A stretch of 31,608 nt of DNA from an uncultured Clostridia bacterium (GTDB taxonomy: Bacteria > Bacillota > Clostridia > Christensenellales > Borkfalkiaceae), in NCBI GenBank assembly GCA_947090365.1, contig CAMUNT010000007.1, positions 1-31,608 on the forward strand, given 5' to 3'. Below the pieces are notes generated by a model that was not told the origin of the DNA, made no database searches, and saw nothing but the letters and a program-made list of their open reading frames with translations. Shown piece by piece: positions 13,992 through 21,087 of this stretch; position 1 is the stretch's first letter, and every line of letters starts with the position of its first letter. The position numbers were made by a program, and so were the translations under genes.

Positions 13992-15231
13992 TTCCGTTCC
14001 CCTTTTCCTCCTTTTTCAGCGGTATAATAATTTCGGTTTCAAAGCCCTCTTCGCTTGAAAAACAGCATCTTCCGCCCAGCTTTTCCGCCTTTTCCCTAAG
14101 CCCTTTAAGCCCGAAGCCCTCCTCTATCTTTCCGCCGGCACCGCAGCCGTTGTCGGAAATAAGAAGGCACACGTTTGAAAATTCCTTTTTCATTTCGATA
14201 AAGAAAGCGGTTGCCCTGCCGTGCCTTATGCCGTTTGAAAGGCACTCTTTTACGCTGTTGCAGATAAACCTTGCGCTTTCGCCGTCAAGCGAAATATCCT
14301 CTATATTGCACCTTATTTTCAGCTCGGTTCCGTCAATAGTCTGGGCTATTATTTCGCCGATTTCTTCCTTTAAGGTCTGAACCTGCGCTCTGCCCGCTAA
14401 AAGATGAACGCTTTCGCGCATCTGCTCCAACGCGTTTTTCGCCTGAATGTTTGCGGAAATTATACGCGTTTTGGCTTCCGACGGGTCGCTGTCTATAAGA
14501 TGCTTTGCCGCCTCCGTCAGCATAATTACGGTAGTCATAGAATGTCCCGCGTTGTCGTGAATATCCTTTGCAATGCGGTTGCGCTCTTCGTATACCGCGG
14601 TGCGCGAAATTTCCTTGTAAGCCTCTTCAAGCTGAGCCTTACTTTCGTCCGCTTCCTGCAATGCGTTGCGAAGCTGTTGGTTTTTGGAATAGAACCTTAA
14701 CCCGAAGTTTGCAACGGCGTAGTGAATTGCTATCATAGCAACGCCTAAAATGCTGTCGCCGAGAGTTTCGACTATATCCGCAAAAACAGTACCCACGCTT
14801 CCTTCAACCAATTTTCCGAAGACGAAAGAGATTACGAAAAGCGCACAGCTGACGCTGAAAAGTATAGTGTTTTCGCGCAGGCTGTCAACGCAAATATAAA
14901 TCTGCGTAAGTACTATGCAGTACAGCGTGGACATATAAGTGTTACCGGTGAAGATACAAAGAAGAAGCACGCACACCGTATCGAACCCGAAGAAGACGTA
15001 TTTTGCGGTTACGTTTTTTATCACGAACGAATCTATCCCTTCAAGCGCCGCAAGCAAAACGCAGCTTATTATTACGGTAATAAGGCCGCCGATATTTCCG
15101 CTTTCGAAATAGCGCATAGAATACTGCGCGCAGATGATTATTTCGATAACCGCAAGCAGTATATACAGCACAAGCTTTATATAGCCTACAAGCAGTTTTC
15201 TGTTTTCAATCAGTTTAAAGTTTTTATCCAT
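13984..15231 (-). CDS. Membrane sensor histidine kinase (HisKA_3/NarX type)
   Basis: The protein has 415 residues. Six hydrophobic segments fill residues 15-180, with very short outside loops, so it probably senses within or near the membrane. A coiled-coil follows (about 185-215). The phosphoacceptor helix is ERNRIAKDIHDNAGHSMT. The ATPase domain has an N box (NSVKECLSNGIRHG), DNGCG and GFGLKGLREKAEKLGG. This is the kinase family paired with NarL-type regulators. ATG 15231 lies 22 nt inside the radC gene, with only a weak GGGA upstream, implying coupling to radC translation. Confidence 0.9.
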   Translation of the reverse strand: MDKNFKLIENRKLLVGYIKLVLYILLAVIEIIICAQYSMRYFESGNIGGLITVIISCVLLAALEGIDSFVIKNVTAKYVFFGFDTVCVLLLCIFTGNTYMSTLYCIVLTQIYICVDSLRENTILFSVSCALFVISFVFGKLVEGSVGTVFADIVETLGDSILGVAMIAIHYAVANFGLRFYSKNQQLRNALQEADESKAQLEEAYKEISRTAVYEERNRIAKDIHDNAGHSMTTVIMLTEAAKHLIDSDPSEAKTRIISANIQAKNALEQMRESVHLLAGRAQVQTLKEEIGEIIAQTIDGTELKIRCNIEDISLDGESARFICNSVKECLSNGIRHGRATAFFIEMKKEFSNVCLLISDNGCGAGGKIEEGFGLKGLREKAEKLGGRCCFSSEEGFETEIIIPLKKEEKGNGND

Positions 15232-15926
15232 TTTTCAAAATTGTCCCAGCTGCAAAGGCTTTTAACCTCGTCAAGCCTTCCGCTGTCCCTGTAACTGTAA
15301 ATTTCGTCAATTCCGTTATAAATATAATGGTCCAGAAGCTTAGTGCCGTTCATATTGCATATAAACTGAACGGTGCGCGTAAAGCCGTCGTCGTATCCGG
15401 ACGGCTTTGTCGTATCGTCAACGTGATTGTGCGCTATTATAATTCCGTAGGGGCGGGCAAGCGCAATGTTTCTTACTATATCGTCGGTACTGACGGAAAC
15501 CCTGCTTTTTTCGGCAGAGGTGAAACTGAATATCCGCCGTACCCTGCACGCCTTGTCGACGAAGTACAGCTCGATAAACTCCTCTCTTTTTGCGTGCAGA
15601 CGCAAGTCGATAAACCGCTTGCAGTCGCCCGGAGTTTTAAGCGAAGGCGAATTTCCGATACTGCCCGCACGTTCGGCGCACAGCCCTACCGTCTTTATAA
15701 AGCTTGCAACGCTATTGCCCACGCCCTCAACTTCTTTCAGCTCTTCGACGCTTGCGTTGAACACCTCGGACAAAGTCACGAACCTGTCTAAAAGCGCGTG
15801 CGCAATCGGGTTGGTATTTACGCGCGGACAGACGCTGTACAGAAGAATTTCAAGCGCCTCGTGGTCGAACAGGTTGTCGTCGTTATTCAGTTTTTCGTAC
15901 ATCCGCCGTCTGTGTCCTTCGTGCAA
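15210..15926 (-). CDS. radC: RadC/UPF0758 family protein with JAMM domain
   Basis: The protein has 238 residues. The N-terminal helix-hairpin-helix region (ELKEVEGVGNSVASFIKTVG) precedes a JAB/MPN domain with an intact JAMM metal motif HNHVDDTTKPSGYD, that is H-x-H-x7-S-x2-D. The family is broadly conserved and often linked to mobile DNA, but its original DNA-repair assignment has been questioned; the activity is not known. The start is TTG 15926, giving MHEGHRRRMYEKL, the family's usual opening. It is first in an operon with the two-component system, an unusual arrangement. A TATAAT box lies upstream near 15943. Confidence 0.85.
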   Translation of the reverse strand: MHEGHRRRMYEKLNNDDNLFDHEALEILLYSVCPRVNTNPIAHALLDRFVTLSEVFNASVEELKEVEGVGNSVASFIKTVGLCAERAGSIGNSPSLKTPGDCKRFIDLRLHAKREEFIELYFVDKACRVRRIFSFTSAEKSRVSVSTDDIVRNIALARPYGIIIAHNHVDDTTKPSGYDDGFTRTVQFICNMNGTKLLDHYIYNGIDEIYSYRDSGRLDEVKSLCSWDNFEKWIKTLN

Positions 15927-15961
15927 AATATCACCCGATAAAAAATTATAGTCAAAATCAT

Positions 15962-15990
15962 TTTACCATAAAAAAATAAAAGTGTATAAT
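15962..15990 (+). promoter_or_regulatory. Promoter of the M20 peptidase gene
   Basis: TTTACC (15962-15967) and TATAAT (15985-15990) are 17 bp apart, giving a start near 15997 and a leader of about 26 nt. Confidence 0.55.
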
Positions 15991-16022
15991 GATTTCAGCT
16001 AATATTTTAAAAAGGTAACGCT

Positions 16023-17270
16023 ATGGAAAATTTATTTGAAAAAACGATGCACAGTATTTCTGAGATTATCAGGTTCAACTCCGCAAAAAGTGCGCCCGAA
16101 GAGGGTATGCCCTTCGGCAGGCAGACCGCGGAATGCCTTGAATATTTTCTCGGCCTCGCCCGTTCGTTCGGGTTCGAAACGGTAAACTACGACAATTACG
16201 CGGGCGAAGTCATTTTCGGCGAGGGCGAGGATTTTGCGATACTTGCCCACCTCGACGTAGTCCCCGCGGGTAGCGGTTGGTCGCACGACCCGTTCGGCGG
16301 TGAAATCGATTATGCAAATAAAAAAATCTGGGGCAGGGGCGCAATGGACGACAAGGGCCCCGCAATTATTTCGCTGTACTGTTTAAAACAGCTTAAAGAC
16401 GAAGGCTTTAAGCCCAAAAAGAGAATACGGCTTATAGTCGGCTGTAACGAAGAGAGCGGTTGGGAATGTATAAAGTATTTCAACGCGCACTCCGTAATGC
16501 CCGAAACGGGCTTTTCGCCCGACGCCGATTTCCCGGTAATCTACGCCGAAAAGGGAATAATGCACGTTAAATTCACTTTCCCCGCCGACGGGGATTTCAG
16601 CACGCTTAAAGGCGGAAACGCGCCGAATATGGTGTGCGACGAATGCGTAGTAAAGGCGGACGCGGACGAAGCGAAGTTAAAAAGCTTAAACCTTACGTAC
16701 GAAAACGGCTTGGTAATTTCCCGCGGGAAATCCGCGCACGGCTCCACACCCAAACAGGGCATAAACGCCATCGGGCCCGTCTTGAAATATCTCGGTCTTG
16801 ACGAAATATACGGTAAACTGTTCGTCGGAAAATTCAATCTTACCGAACTTAAAGACGAAACGGGAAATCTGACCTTTTCGCCCGACGTCGTAAGGGGCGG
16901 AAAAAACTTTATTACCGTCGTATGCGATATACGTTATCCCGCAACGCTTTCGCGCGAGAGCGTAATTAAGGCATTCGGGGGCGAAAATTACGAAATTCTT
17001 TCAGAGCAGGCCCCTCTCTTCAACGATAAACAGTGCGCCCTTATTCAAGTGCTTTGCGGTGCATATAACGAGGTGACGGGCAAGCAAGTGAAGCCGATTG
17101 CTATCGGCGGGGGAACGTATGCGCGCGCGCTCAGATGCGGAGCGGGCTTCGGGCCCGAGGAAGAAGGCGAGGAAAACGTAATACATCAGCCGAACGAGTA
17201 TATAACCTTTGAAAAAATAGAAAAATGCCTGAAAATTTATAAGCTTGCAATAGAGCGGCTTACAAAATGA
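16023..17270 (+). CDS. pepV: M20-family dipeptidase (PepV-like)
   Basis: The protein has 415 residues, somewhat shorter than typical PepV (about 460-470). Metal and catalytic positions are present in order: LAHLDVVPAG (about 74-83) with H and D, WGRGAMDDKGP with the bridging D, NEESGW with the general-base E and metal E, SPDADFP with D, and VIHQPNE near the C-terminus with the last H. These two-zinc enzymes release amino acids from dipeptides in the cytoplasm. AAGG lies upstream of ATG 16023. A 13 bp direct repeat (CGGCTTACAAAAT) straddles the stop codon, of no clear meaning. Confidence 0.88.
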   Translation: MENLFEKTMHSISEIIRFNSAKSAPEEGMPFGRQTAECLEYFLGLARSFGFETVNYDNYAGEVIFGEGEDFAILAHLDVVPAGSGWSHDPFGGEIDYANKKIWGRGAMDDKGPAIISLYCLKQLKDEGFKPKKRIRLIVGCNEESGWECIKYFNAHSVMPETGFSPDADFPVIYAEKGIMHVKFTFPADGDFSTLKGGNAPNMVCDECVVKADADEAKLKSLNLTYENGLVISRGKSAHGSTPKQGINAIGPVLKYLGLDEIYGKLFVGKFNLTELKDETGNLTFSPDVVRGGKNFITVVCDIRYPATLSRESVIKAFGGENYEILSEQAPLFNDKQCALIQVLCGAYNEVTGKQVKPIAIGGGTYARALRCGAGFGPEEEGEENVIHQPNEYITFEKIEKCLKIYKLAIERLTK

Positions 17271-17301
17271 ACGACAACAGAACGGCTTACAAAATAAACA
17301 T

Positions 17302-17335
17302 CGGCGGAGGGCCTGCACCCTCCGCCGTTTTTTTT
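17302..17335 (+). terminator. Intrinsic terminator of the peptidase gene
   Basis: The perfect 10 bp stem CGGCGGAGGG/CCCTCCGCCG with loop CCTGCA is followed by eight T. Confidence 0.92.
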
Positions 17336-17343
17336 ATTCTATT

Positions 17344-17949
17344 TCAGTAATCGATTTGTGTTAATTGCGAACCCGCCGTTTCTTTTAAAGCCTTACCGTT
17401 ATCGATTATACCTTTGATATTCAACCCCGCGGCCGTAACCGAAACTACGAGAAAGGGAATAAAAATCGAAATTACAACCCTCTGATACGCCTGAAGATAC
17501 GTATAGTCGTAATAAACCTTTCCGTCGGCGTAATAATCGTTAAACCGCGGTAACGTATCGATAAGGGCAAACGATTGGTTTAATAAAATTACGGACAAAA
17601 CGAAAACTCCGACCAACACTGCCGTACACACTGCGCAAACCGTTAAATTGAACATTTTAGCGGTTTTTTCATTCTTGATAAAACGGCTGATTAAATATAA
17701 TCCGTTTAACGCCGTCAACACGAAAACGATATACGTAATAATTATCGTTTTTAAAGAAACGTCTGCAAATTTTTCAAGTACTGAATCACTGCCCATCTGC
17801 CCGTAACCGCTAACCACTAGTTGAGTATTTACCATTTGGTTGTAACTGTGCAGGCCGACTAATCCCGTTAAAGCCGACAGTAAACAAATCACGAAAATTA
17901 CCGTCACCGCCGTTTTAAAGGTAGCCGAAAGAGTTTTATTTTTATCCAT
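17344..17949 (-). CDS. Four-helix membrane protein of unknown function
   Basis: The protein has 201 residues and four predicted membrane helices (about 13-33, 66-87, 100-124, 155-177), with one large outside loop between helices 1 and 2 and a second between 3 and 4 containing several Tyr (YYADGKVYYDYTYLQAY). I recognise no family. Its topology and the element Y-x-Q/T-Y...S-x-F-x-P-F/L-L before the last helix match the neighbour upstream (17982-18530), so the two look like diverged tandem copies. The start follows ATAAGGGTATGAGGTT, and the 32 nt gap from the neighbour suggests one transcript. Confidence 0.7.
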   Translation of the reverse strand: MDKNKTLSATFKTAVTVIFVICLLSALTGLVGLHSYNQMVNTQLVVSGYGQMGSDSVLEKFADVSLKTIIITYIVFVLTALNGLYLISRFIKNEKTAKMFNLTVCAVCTAVLVGVFVLSVILLNQSFALIDTLPRFNDYYADGKVYYDYTYLQAYQRVVISIFIPFLVVSVTAAGLNIKGIIDNGKALKETAGSQLTQIDY

Positions 17950-17981
17950 AACCTCATACCCTTATATAAACTTATTGCTTT

Positions 17982-18530
17982 TTAAGCTTCCTCTTCCGTT
18001 TCTGCCGCAACTTCCGCGCTCTTTTGCTTTTTTGCGCCGTAAATCAGATAGCCTAAAATAATTCCGCCCGCAATGAGCAACGGCAGGAAAGTTGAAAGCA
18101 TTGCCGAAAGATAGGTCTGATAATAAACGAAGTGGGTGGAACTCACGCTTCCGTTACTCCAACTCCCGAAAACACCGAATTTTTTGTGTTTAAATACGAA
18201 CAGCGTAAAGAAAGCAAACACGATAAGCGCTGCGGATATTACAACGGTGGCAATAAGAAAACCAAACGTTAACTTCTTTTTATCCCCTTCCCTTTTCTTT
18301 GCAAAGAATACCGCCGTCACGACAATAAACGAAATACACGCTATCGCGCAAACCAATTCAGCTGAGGTTAAACCCAGATAAACCTGACGCGCCTCTTCAT
18401 TAATGTTTCTCGAAGTAAGGTCTAACGTCAACATCTGTATAAGTGAAATAATGCTAAAAACGCTTGCCACCGCCGAAATCATACAAAAGCCGACAAGCGT
18501 CCAAAGCACCGCCTTTTTCCAATCCTTCAT
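17982..18530 (-). CDS. Four-helix membrane protein, likely paralogue of neighbour
   Basis: The protein has 182 residues from ATG 18530, chosen over an upstream in-frame start at 18605 because AAAGGAG precedes it and the promoter -10 box lies at 18561-18566, inside the longer frame. Four helices (about 8-30, 53-76, 89-112, 140-165) and a C-terminal acidic tail (EVAAETEEEA) follow. The third loop, SSTHFVYYQTYLSAMLSTFL, resembles the same region of the downstream protein. Function is unknown. Confidence 0.7.
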   Translation of the reverse strand: MKDWKKAVLWTLVGFCMISAVASVFSIISLIQMLTLDLTSRNINEEARQVYLGLTSAELVCAIACISFIVVTAVFFAKKREGDKKKLTFGFLIATVVISAALIVFAFFTLFVFKHKKFGVFGSWSNGSVSSTHFVYYQTYLSAMLSTFLPLLIAGGIILGYLIYGAKKQKSAEVAAETEEEA

Positions 18531-18560
18531 AAAAACTCCTTTATTGTATAAATTTATATT

Positions 18561-18589
18561 ATTATATATAATCACAGACTGATTGTCAA
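18561..18589 (-). promoter_or_regulatory. Consensus promoter of the membrane-protein pair
   Basis: On the minus strand TTGACA (18584-18589) and TATAAT (18561-18566) are 17 bp apart, a full consensus match. Confidence 0.85.
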
Positions 18590-18634
18590 CGTCCTCCCCG
18601 CGCATTTATTATAAAAATTATCCGACTAAATCGA

Positions 18635-18663
18635 TTGACAAAAAAAAATATATTTACTATAAT
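18635..18663 (+). promoter_or_regulatory. Consensus promoter of tRNA-Arg
   Basis: TTGACA (18635-18640) and TATAAT (18658-18663) are 17 bp apart. The small palindrome GCTGTCAGACAGC (18671-18683) sits at the expected start of the transcript, between promoter and tRNA. Confidence 0.85.
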
Positions 18664-18695
18664 TATTAAGCTGTCAGACAGCATAAATAATTTAT

Positions 18696-18772
18696 GCACC
18701 TTTAGCTCAACTGGATAGAGCGTTGGTCTACGGAACCAAAGGCTAGGGATTCGAATTCCTTAAGGTGCACCA
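18696..18772 (+). tRNA. tRNA-Arg (ACG)
   Basis: The acceptor GCACCTT/AAGGTGC is followed by A and an encoded CCA. The anticodon arm TTGGT-CTACGGA-ACCAA gives ACG (read as ICG after deamination). D and T arms fold, the latter with one G-U pair. It stands alone between a consensus promoter and a large palindrome that begins inside its own 3' end. Confidence 0.96.
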
Positions 18773-18815
18773 ACAAAAGAGAGGCGGAAAACCGCCTCTC
18801 TTTTGTTGGTGCACC
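18764..18815 (+). terminator. Palindromic terminator that includes the tRNA-Arg 3' end
   Basis: Two 24 bp arms (18764-18787 and 18792-18815) are perfectly complementary around an AAAA loop. The left arm begins with GGTGCACCA, the acceptor end and CCA of tRNA-Arg; the right arm ends with its exact complement. The inner part with CTCTCTTTTGTT on the right can act as a terminator. The outer nine base pairs, however, compete with the acceptor stem of the tRNA itself. Confidence 0.75.
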
Positions 18816-18911
18816 ATACGCAACCTTATTCGAATACTGTCGGGTTTAGTTTCATAATTCTATTTTATCAGAACGATAGCTATTCTTCAGGCACCCGCCA
18901 CAGTTCCAAAA

Positions 18912-19898
18912 CTAAAAATCGTATTTATCGTCTATCTCGCCGACTAACTCCTCTAAAATATCTTCCATAGATATAAGACCTACTACATTACCGTTATCGC
19001 ATACAATAGCTTGCGGTACTTGCTGTTCTTGCAATATTTCAAATAAATCTGAAATAACACTTTCCGGTGTAGTAAACAAAGCTGGTTTAAGAATTTTTTT
19101 TATATCCGTTTTTCCGCTCAAAAGCATTTCGTAAAAGTCCGCACGATAAAGAATCCCCAAAACCTGTTGCCGGTTCTCATCGAAAACGGGAACACGCGAA
19201 TAGTTACTCTCGACATAAATTTTTTTAATGTTTTTCGGGTTATCCGTAATGCAGACGGAAGTTATATTTTCGGCTCTCGTCATTACCTTTTTAACTTTCG
19301 TTTCGTCGAACTTAATTGTTTTTTGTATAATTTCAGCTTCACTTTCGGCAAGTATGCCTTCATCTGCAATATCGTCAACCATTAATGCAAATTCTTCTTC
19401 GGTCATAGTCGGTCTTTTTTTGTTAAGACGAAAAATTTTATTTACAAGTATTTTCCAACCCTCGAATATCAGTGTTAAAGGTGTAAAGATCATCTGAAAT
19501 ACATAAAGTATTCTTACCGAAAACATAGCAAATTCTTCGGGACGTTCTTTTGCAATACTTTTAGGCGTAATTTCGCCAAAAATAAGCACTAAAACAGTCA
19601 TCACTACCGTTGACAAAGTTACACCCAAATCTCCAAACCAAAATGTAAATACAATGGTGGCAATAGAAGCAGAAGCTATATTTACGATATTATTTCCTAT
19701 TAGTAAAGTTGATAATAACTTATTATAATTTTCACTCGTTTTCAGAACAAGTTGTGCCGACTTTTTTGTCTTTGACAGACTTTTTATTCTAACCTGCGAT
19801 ATGCTCGTAAACGCCGTTTCACAAGCTGAAAAAAATCCTGAAAAGACAAGCAGAATAAATAAAACAACTATAAGCACTATGGCTGTGCTTGTATTCAT
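18912..19898 (-). CDS. HlyC/CorC-family DUF21-CBS transporter
   Basis: The protein has 328 residues from ATG 19898, preceded by AGGAGG; a longer in-frame start at 19982 is rejected because it lies within the leader's terminator. A DUF21 (CNNM) domain with hydrophobic helices spans about 1-165, including the family's FSGFFSACETAF. A CBS-pair domain follows (about 195-328) with MTRAENITSVCI, YSRVPVFDE and GLISMEDILEELVGEIDD. Homologues (bacterial CorC, MpfA) export magnesium and other divalent cations; older annotations say hemolysin. The usual C-terminal CorC_HlyC domain is missing: the protein stops right after the CBS pair. A leader of about 200 nt with its own peptide and terminator suggests ion-responsive control. 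Confidence 0.85.
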   Translation of the reverse strand: MNTSTAIVLIVVLFILLVFSGFFSACETAFTSISQVRIKSLSKTKKSAQLVLKTSENYNKLLSTLLIGNNIVNIASASIATIVFTFWFGDLGVTLSTVVMTVLVLIFGEITPKSIAKERPEEFAMFSVRILYVFQMIFTPLTLIFEGWKILVNKIFRLNKKRPTMTEEEFALMVDDIADEGILAESEAEIIQKTIKFDETKVKKVMTRAENITSVCITDNPKNIKKIYVESNYSRVPVFDENRQQVLGILYRADFYEMLLSGKTDIKKILKPALFTTPESVISDLFEILQEQQVPQAIVCDNGNVVGLISMEDILEELVGEIDDKYDF

Positions 19899-19948
19899 TG
19901 AAATTTTCCTCCTGAATTTTAGTTTTATTTTTGAAAAACGTAAAATTA

Positions 19949-20077
19949 TTACACGCCCGTACACCCCCGAAAAACATAGCAAAAAAACACAGTCCGCTTT
20001 TTTAGCAGACTATGTTTAAGAAAATAAAAATTTAGTTTTACAATATTAACGGCGACACTACTTGGGCCGTCATCCAT
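19949..20077 (-). CDS. 42-residue leader peptide (MDDGPSS...) of the CorC-type gene
   Basis: ATG 20077 has AAGGAG 9 nt upstream and lies about 24 nt after the predicted transcription start. The peptide begins MDDGPSSVAVNIVKLNFYFL and ends at TAA 19949-19951. Its frame runs straight across the intrinsic terminator at 19981-20011 and stops about 50 nt before the transporter start. The acidic, proline-containing opening resembles the nascent-chain type (for example MgtL, MEPDP...) known to destabilise ribosomes at low magnesium. Translation, and its role as sensor, are inferred. Confidence 0.55.
   Translation of the reverse strand: MDDGPSSVAVNIVKLNFYFLKHSLLKKRTVFFCYVFRGCTGV
19981..20011 (-). 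terminator. Intrinsic terminator inside the CorC-type leader
   Basis: On the minus strand AGTCTGC-TAAAAAA-GCGGACT (19991-20011), extendable to 10 pairs with two G-U, is followed by GTG and seven T (19981-19987). It sits 80 nt before the gene's start, inside the reading frame of the leader peptide, so translating ribosomes would prevent it forming. Confidence 0.8.
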
Positions 20078-20107
20078 ATAAGGTAACTCCTTGAATAAGA
20101 TATACCT

Positions 20108-20136
20108 ATATTAACATACATTTTATATAAAGTCAA
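20108..20136 (-). promoter_or_regulatory. Promoter of the CorC-type gene and its leader
   Basis: On the minus strand TTGACT (20131-20136) and TAATAT (20108-20113) are 17 bp apart, giving a start near 20101. The rest of the gap up to 20302 holds no further gene I can support. Confidence 0.65.
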
Positions 20137-20302
20137 ATAAATGATATTAAAAACGCAATCCGATTCGAATAGTCGGGTTCTGTTGCTTTAAAGCTTAAAA
20201 GCGATAAAACGCAAAAATATTTTGAATAAATGCGGGACAAAGGGCGGTTTCAATTCGTTATAAAGGTAAATACAACAATCTTTTTAAATACGGGGGAGAT
20301 TT

Positions 20303-20848
20303 ATGAAAACAAAAAAACTGTTTTTACCGTTGATGCTGATTTGCATAGCTCTTTTTGCAACGGCAGGCTGCACGTCCAACAAGATTCTTGACAGACCCGA
20401 AGATACTTCGCTTGAATACTGGGTTGCGCAGGACGTTTCGGGCGCGGATTTCAGCGGAAATTATCAAGTCCCCTATGCTTTCGGCGCAGACGTTTATTAC
20501 GGCAAAGGTTACCTGCCTGAGGAAATAAATGAAGATTCGGTAATAATTCAACCCGAACACTGCGTCGTATATACCGTTACGGCTTATCCCGATTATTCAA
20601 GCGGAGGACGCTTCGTTACGCGCATAGAGATAACCGATCCGCAAATCAGCGTTTACGGCATAACCTGCGATTCGGATTTGCGGGATTTTGACGAAACCTT
20701 TAAAAATCTGGGCTGTACCGTTCAGGATAAAGGGCTTTTGCACATAGCAACGTACGGAAGGTTTAAAATCGCTTTGGCTTCATACGGCGAAGAAAATACC
20801 CTCACCGTCTGGGTAGAGGTAACGAACAAGCAAGGCATAGTTTTCTGA
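20303..20848 (+). CDS. Small lipoprotein of unknown function
   Basis: The protein has 181 residues. The N-terminus MKTKKLFLPLMLICIALFAT with lipobox ATAGC (Cys about 23) marks it as a lipid-anchored surface protein. The mature part is mixed beta strand, rich in Tyr and Asp, without repeats or a catalytic pattern I recognise. GGGGGAG precedes ATG 20303; no convincing promoter is seen. Two hairpins follow the stop codon. It appears to be a single-gene unit. Confidence 0.75.
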   Translation: MKTKKLFLPLMLICIALFATAGCTSNKILDRPEDTSLEYWVAQDVSGADFSGNYQVPYAFGADVYYGKGYLPEEINEDSVIIQPEHCVVYTVTAYPDYSSGGRFVTRIEITDPQISVYGITCDSDLRDFDETFKNLGCTVQDKGLLHIATYGRFKIALASYGEENTLTVWVEVTNKQGIVF

Positions 20849-20850
20849 AA

Positions 20851-20919
20851 ATTAACGGCACGTGGCTGCGCGCCGTTAATTATAAACCGCCGACAGAGCA
20901 AATTGCACTGTCGGCGGTT
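20851..20919 (+). terminator. Two consecutive hairpins after the lipoprotein gene
   Basis: The first is ATTAACGGC/GCCGTTAAT (20851-20880); the second AACCGCCGACAG/CTGTCGGCGGTT (20885-20919), whose loop contains a further GCAA/TTGC. Neither has a clear T-run, so termination efficiency is uncertain; they may instead protect the 3' end. Confidence 0.5.
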
Positions 20920-21025
20920 ACCGTTGTTTGCGTCTTTATACGCAGTTTCTACATTAACTTTTGCGCTCTCGCTTCCATAGCGCGTGTACAAACAGATAAT
21001 AAAAATACGTAAATTGCGGAAGGTG

Positions 21026-21054
21026 TTGATTTTTGAGATTTCGTGTTGTATAAT
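21026..21054 (+). promoter_or_regulatory. Promoter of the ABC transporter-yggS operon
   Basis: TTGATT (21026-21031) and TATAAT (21049-21054) are 17 bp apart, giving a start near 21061 and a leader of about 27 nt. Confidence 0.7.
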
Positions 21055-21087
21055 AGATATATAAATATCTATTTAAGGAGAAAAACT

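Noticed and set aside
15327..15951. Plus-strand frames of about 155-160 codons
   Set aside because: They are antisense shadows of radC, which has a full family match.
19899..19982. N-terminal extension of the CorC-type protein from 19982
   Set aside because: It would start within the terminator's T-run without a ribosome binding site and add a basic, non-membrane stretch; ATG 19898 has AGGAGG.
19899..20101. Known riboswitch (M-box, yybP-ykoY manganese, NiCo, fluoride)
   Set aside because: I looked for their conserved cores and found none; the leader is better explained by a translated frame across a terminator. A covariance search against Rfam would settle it.
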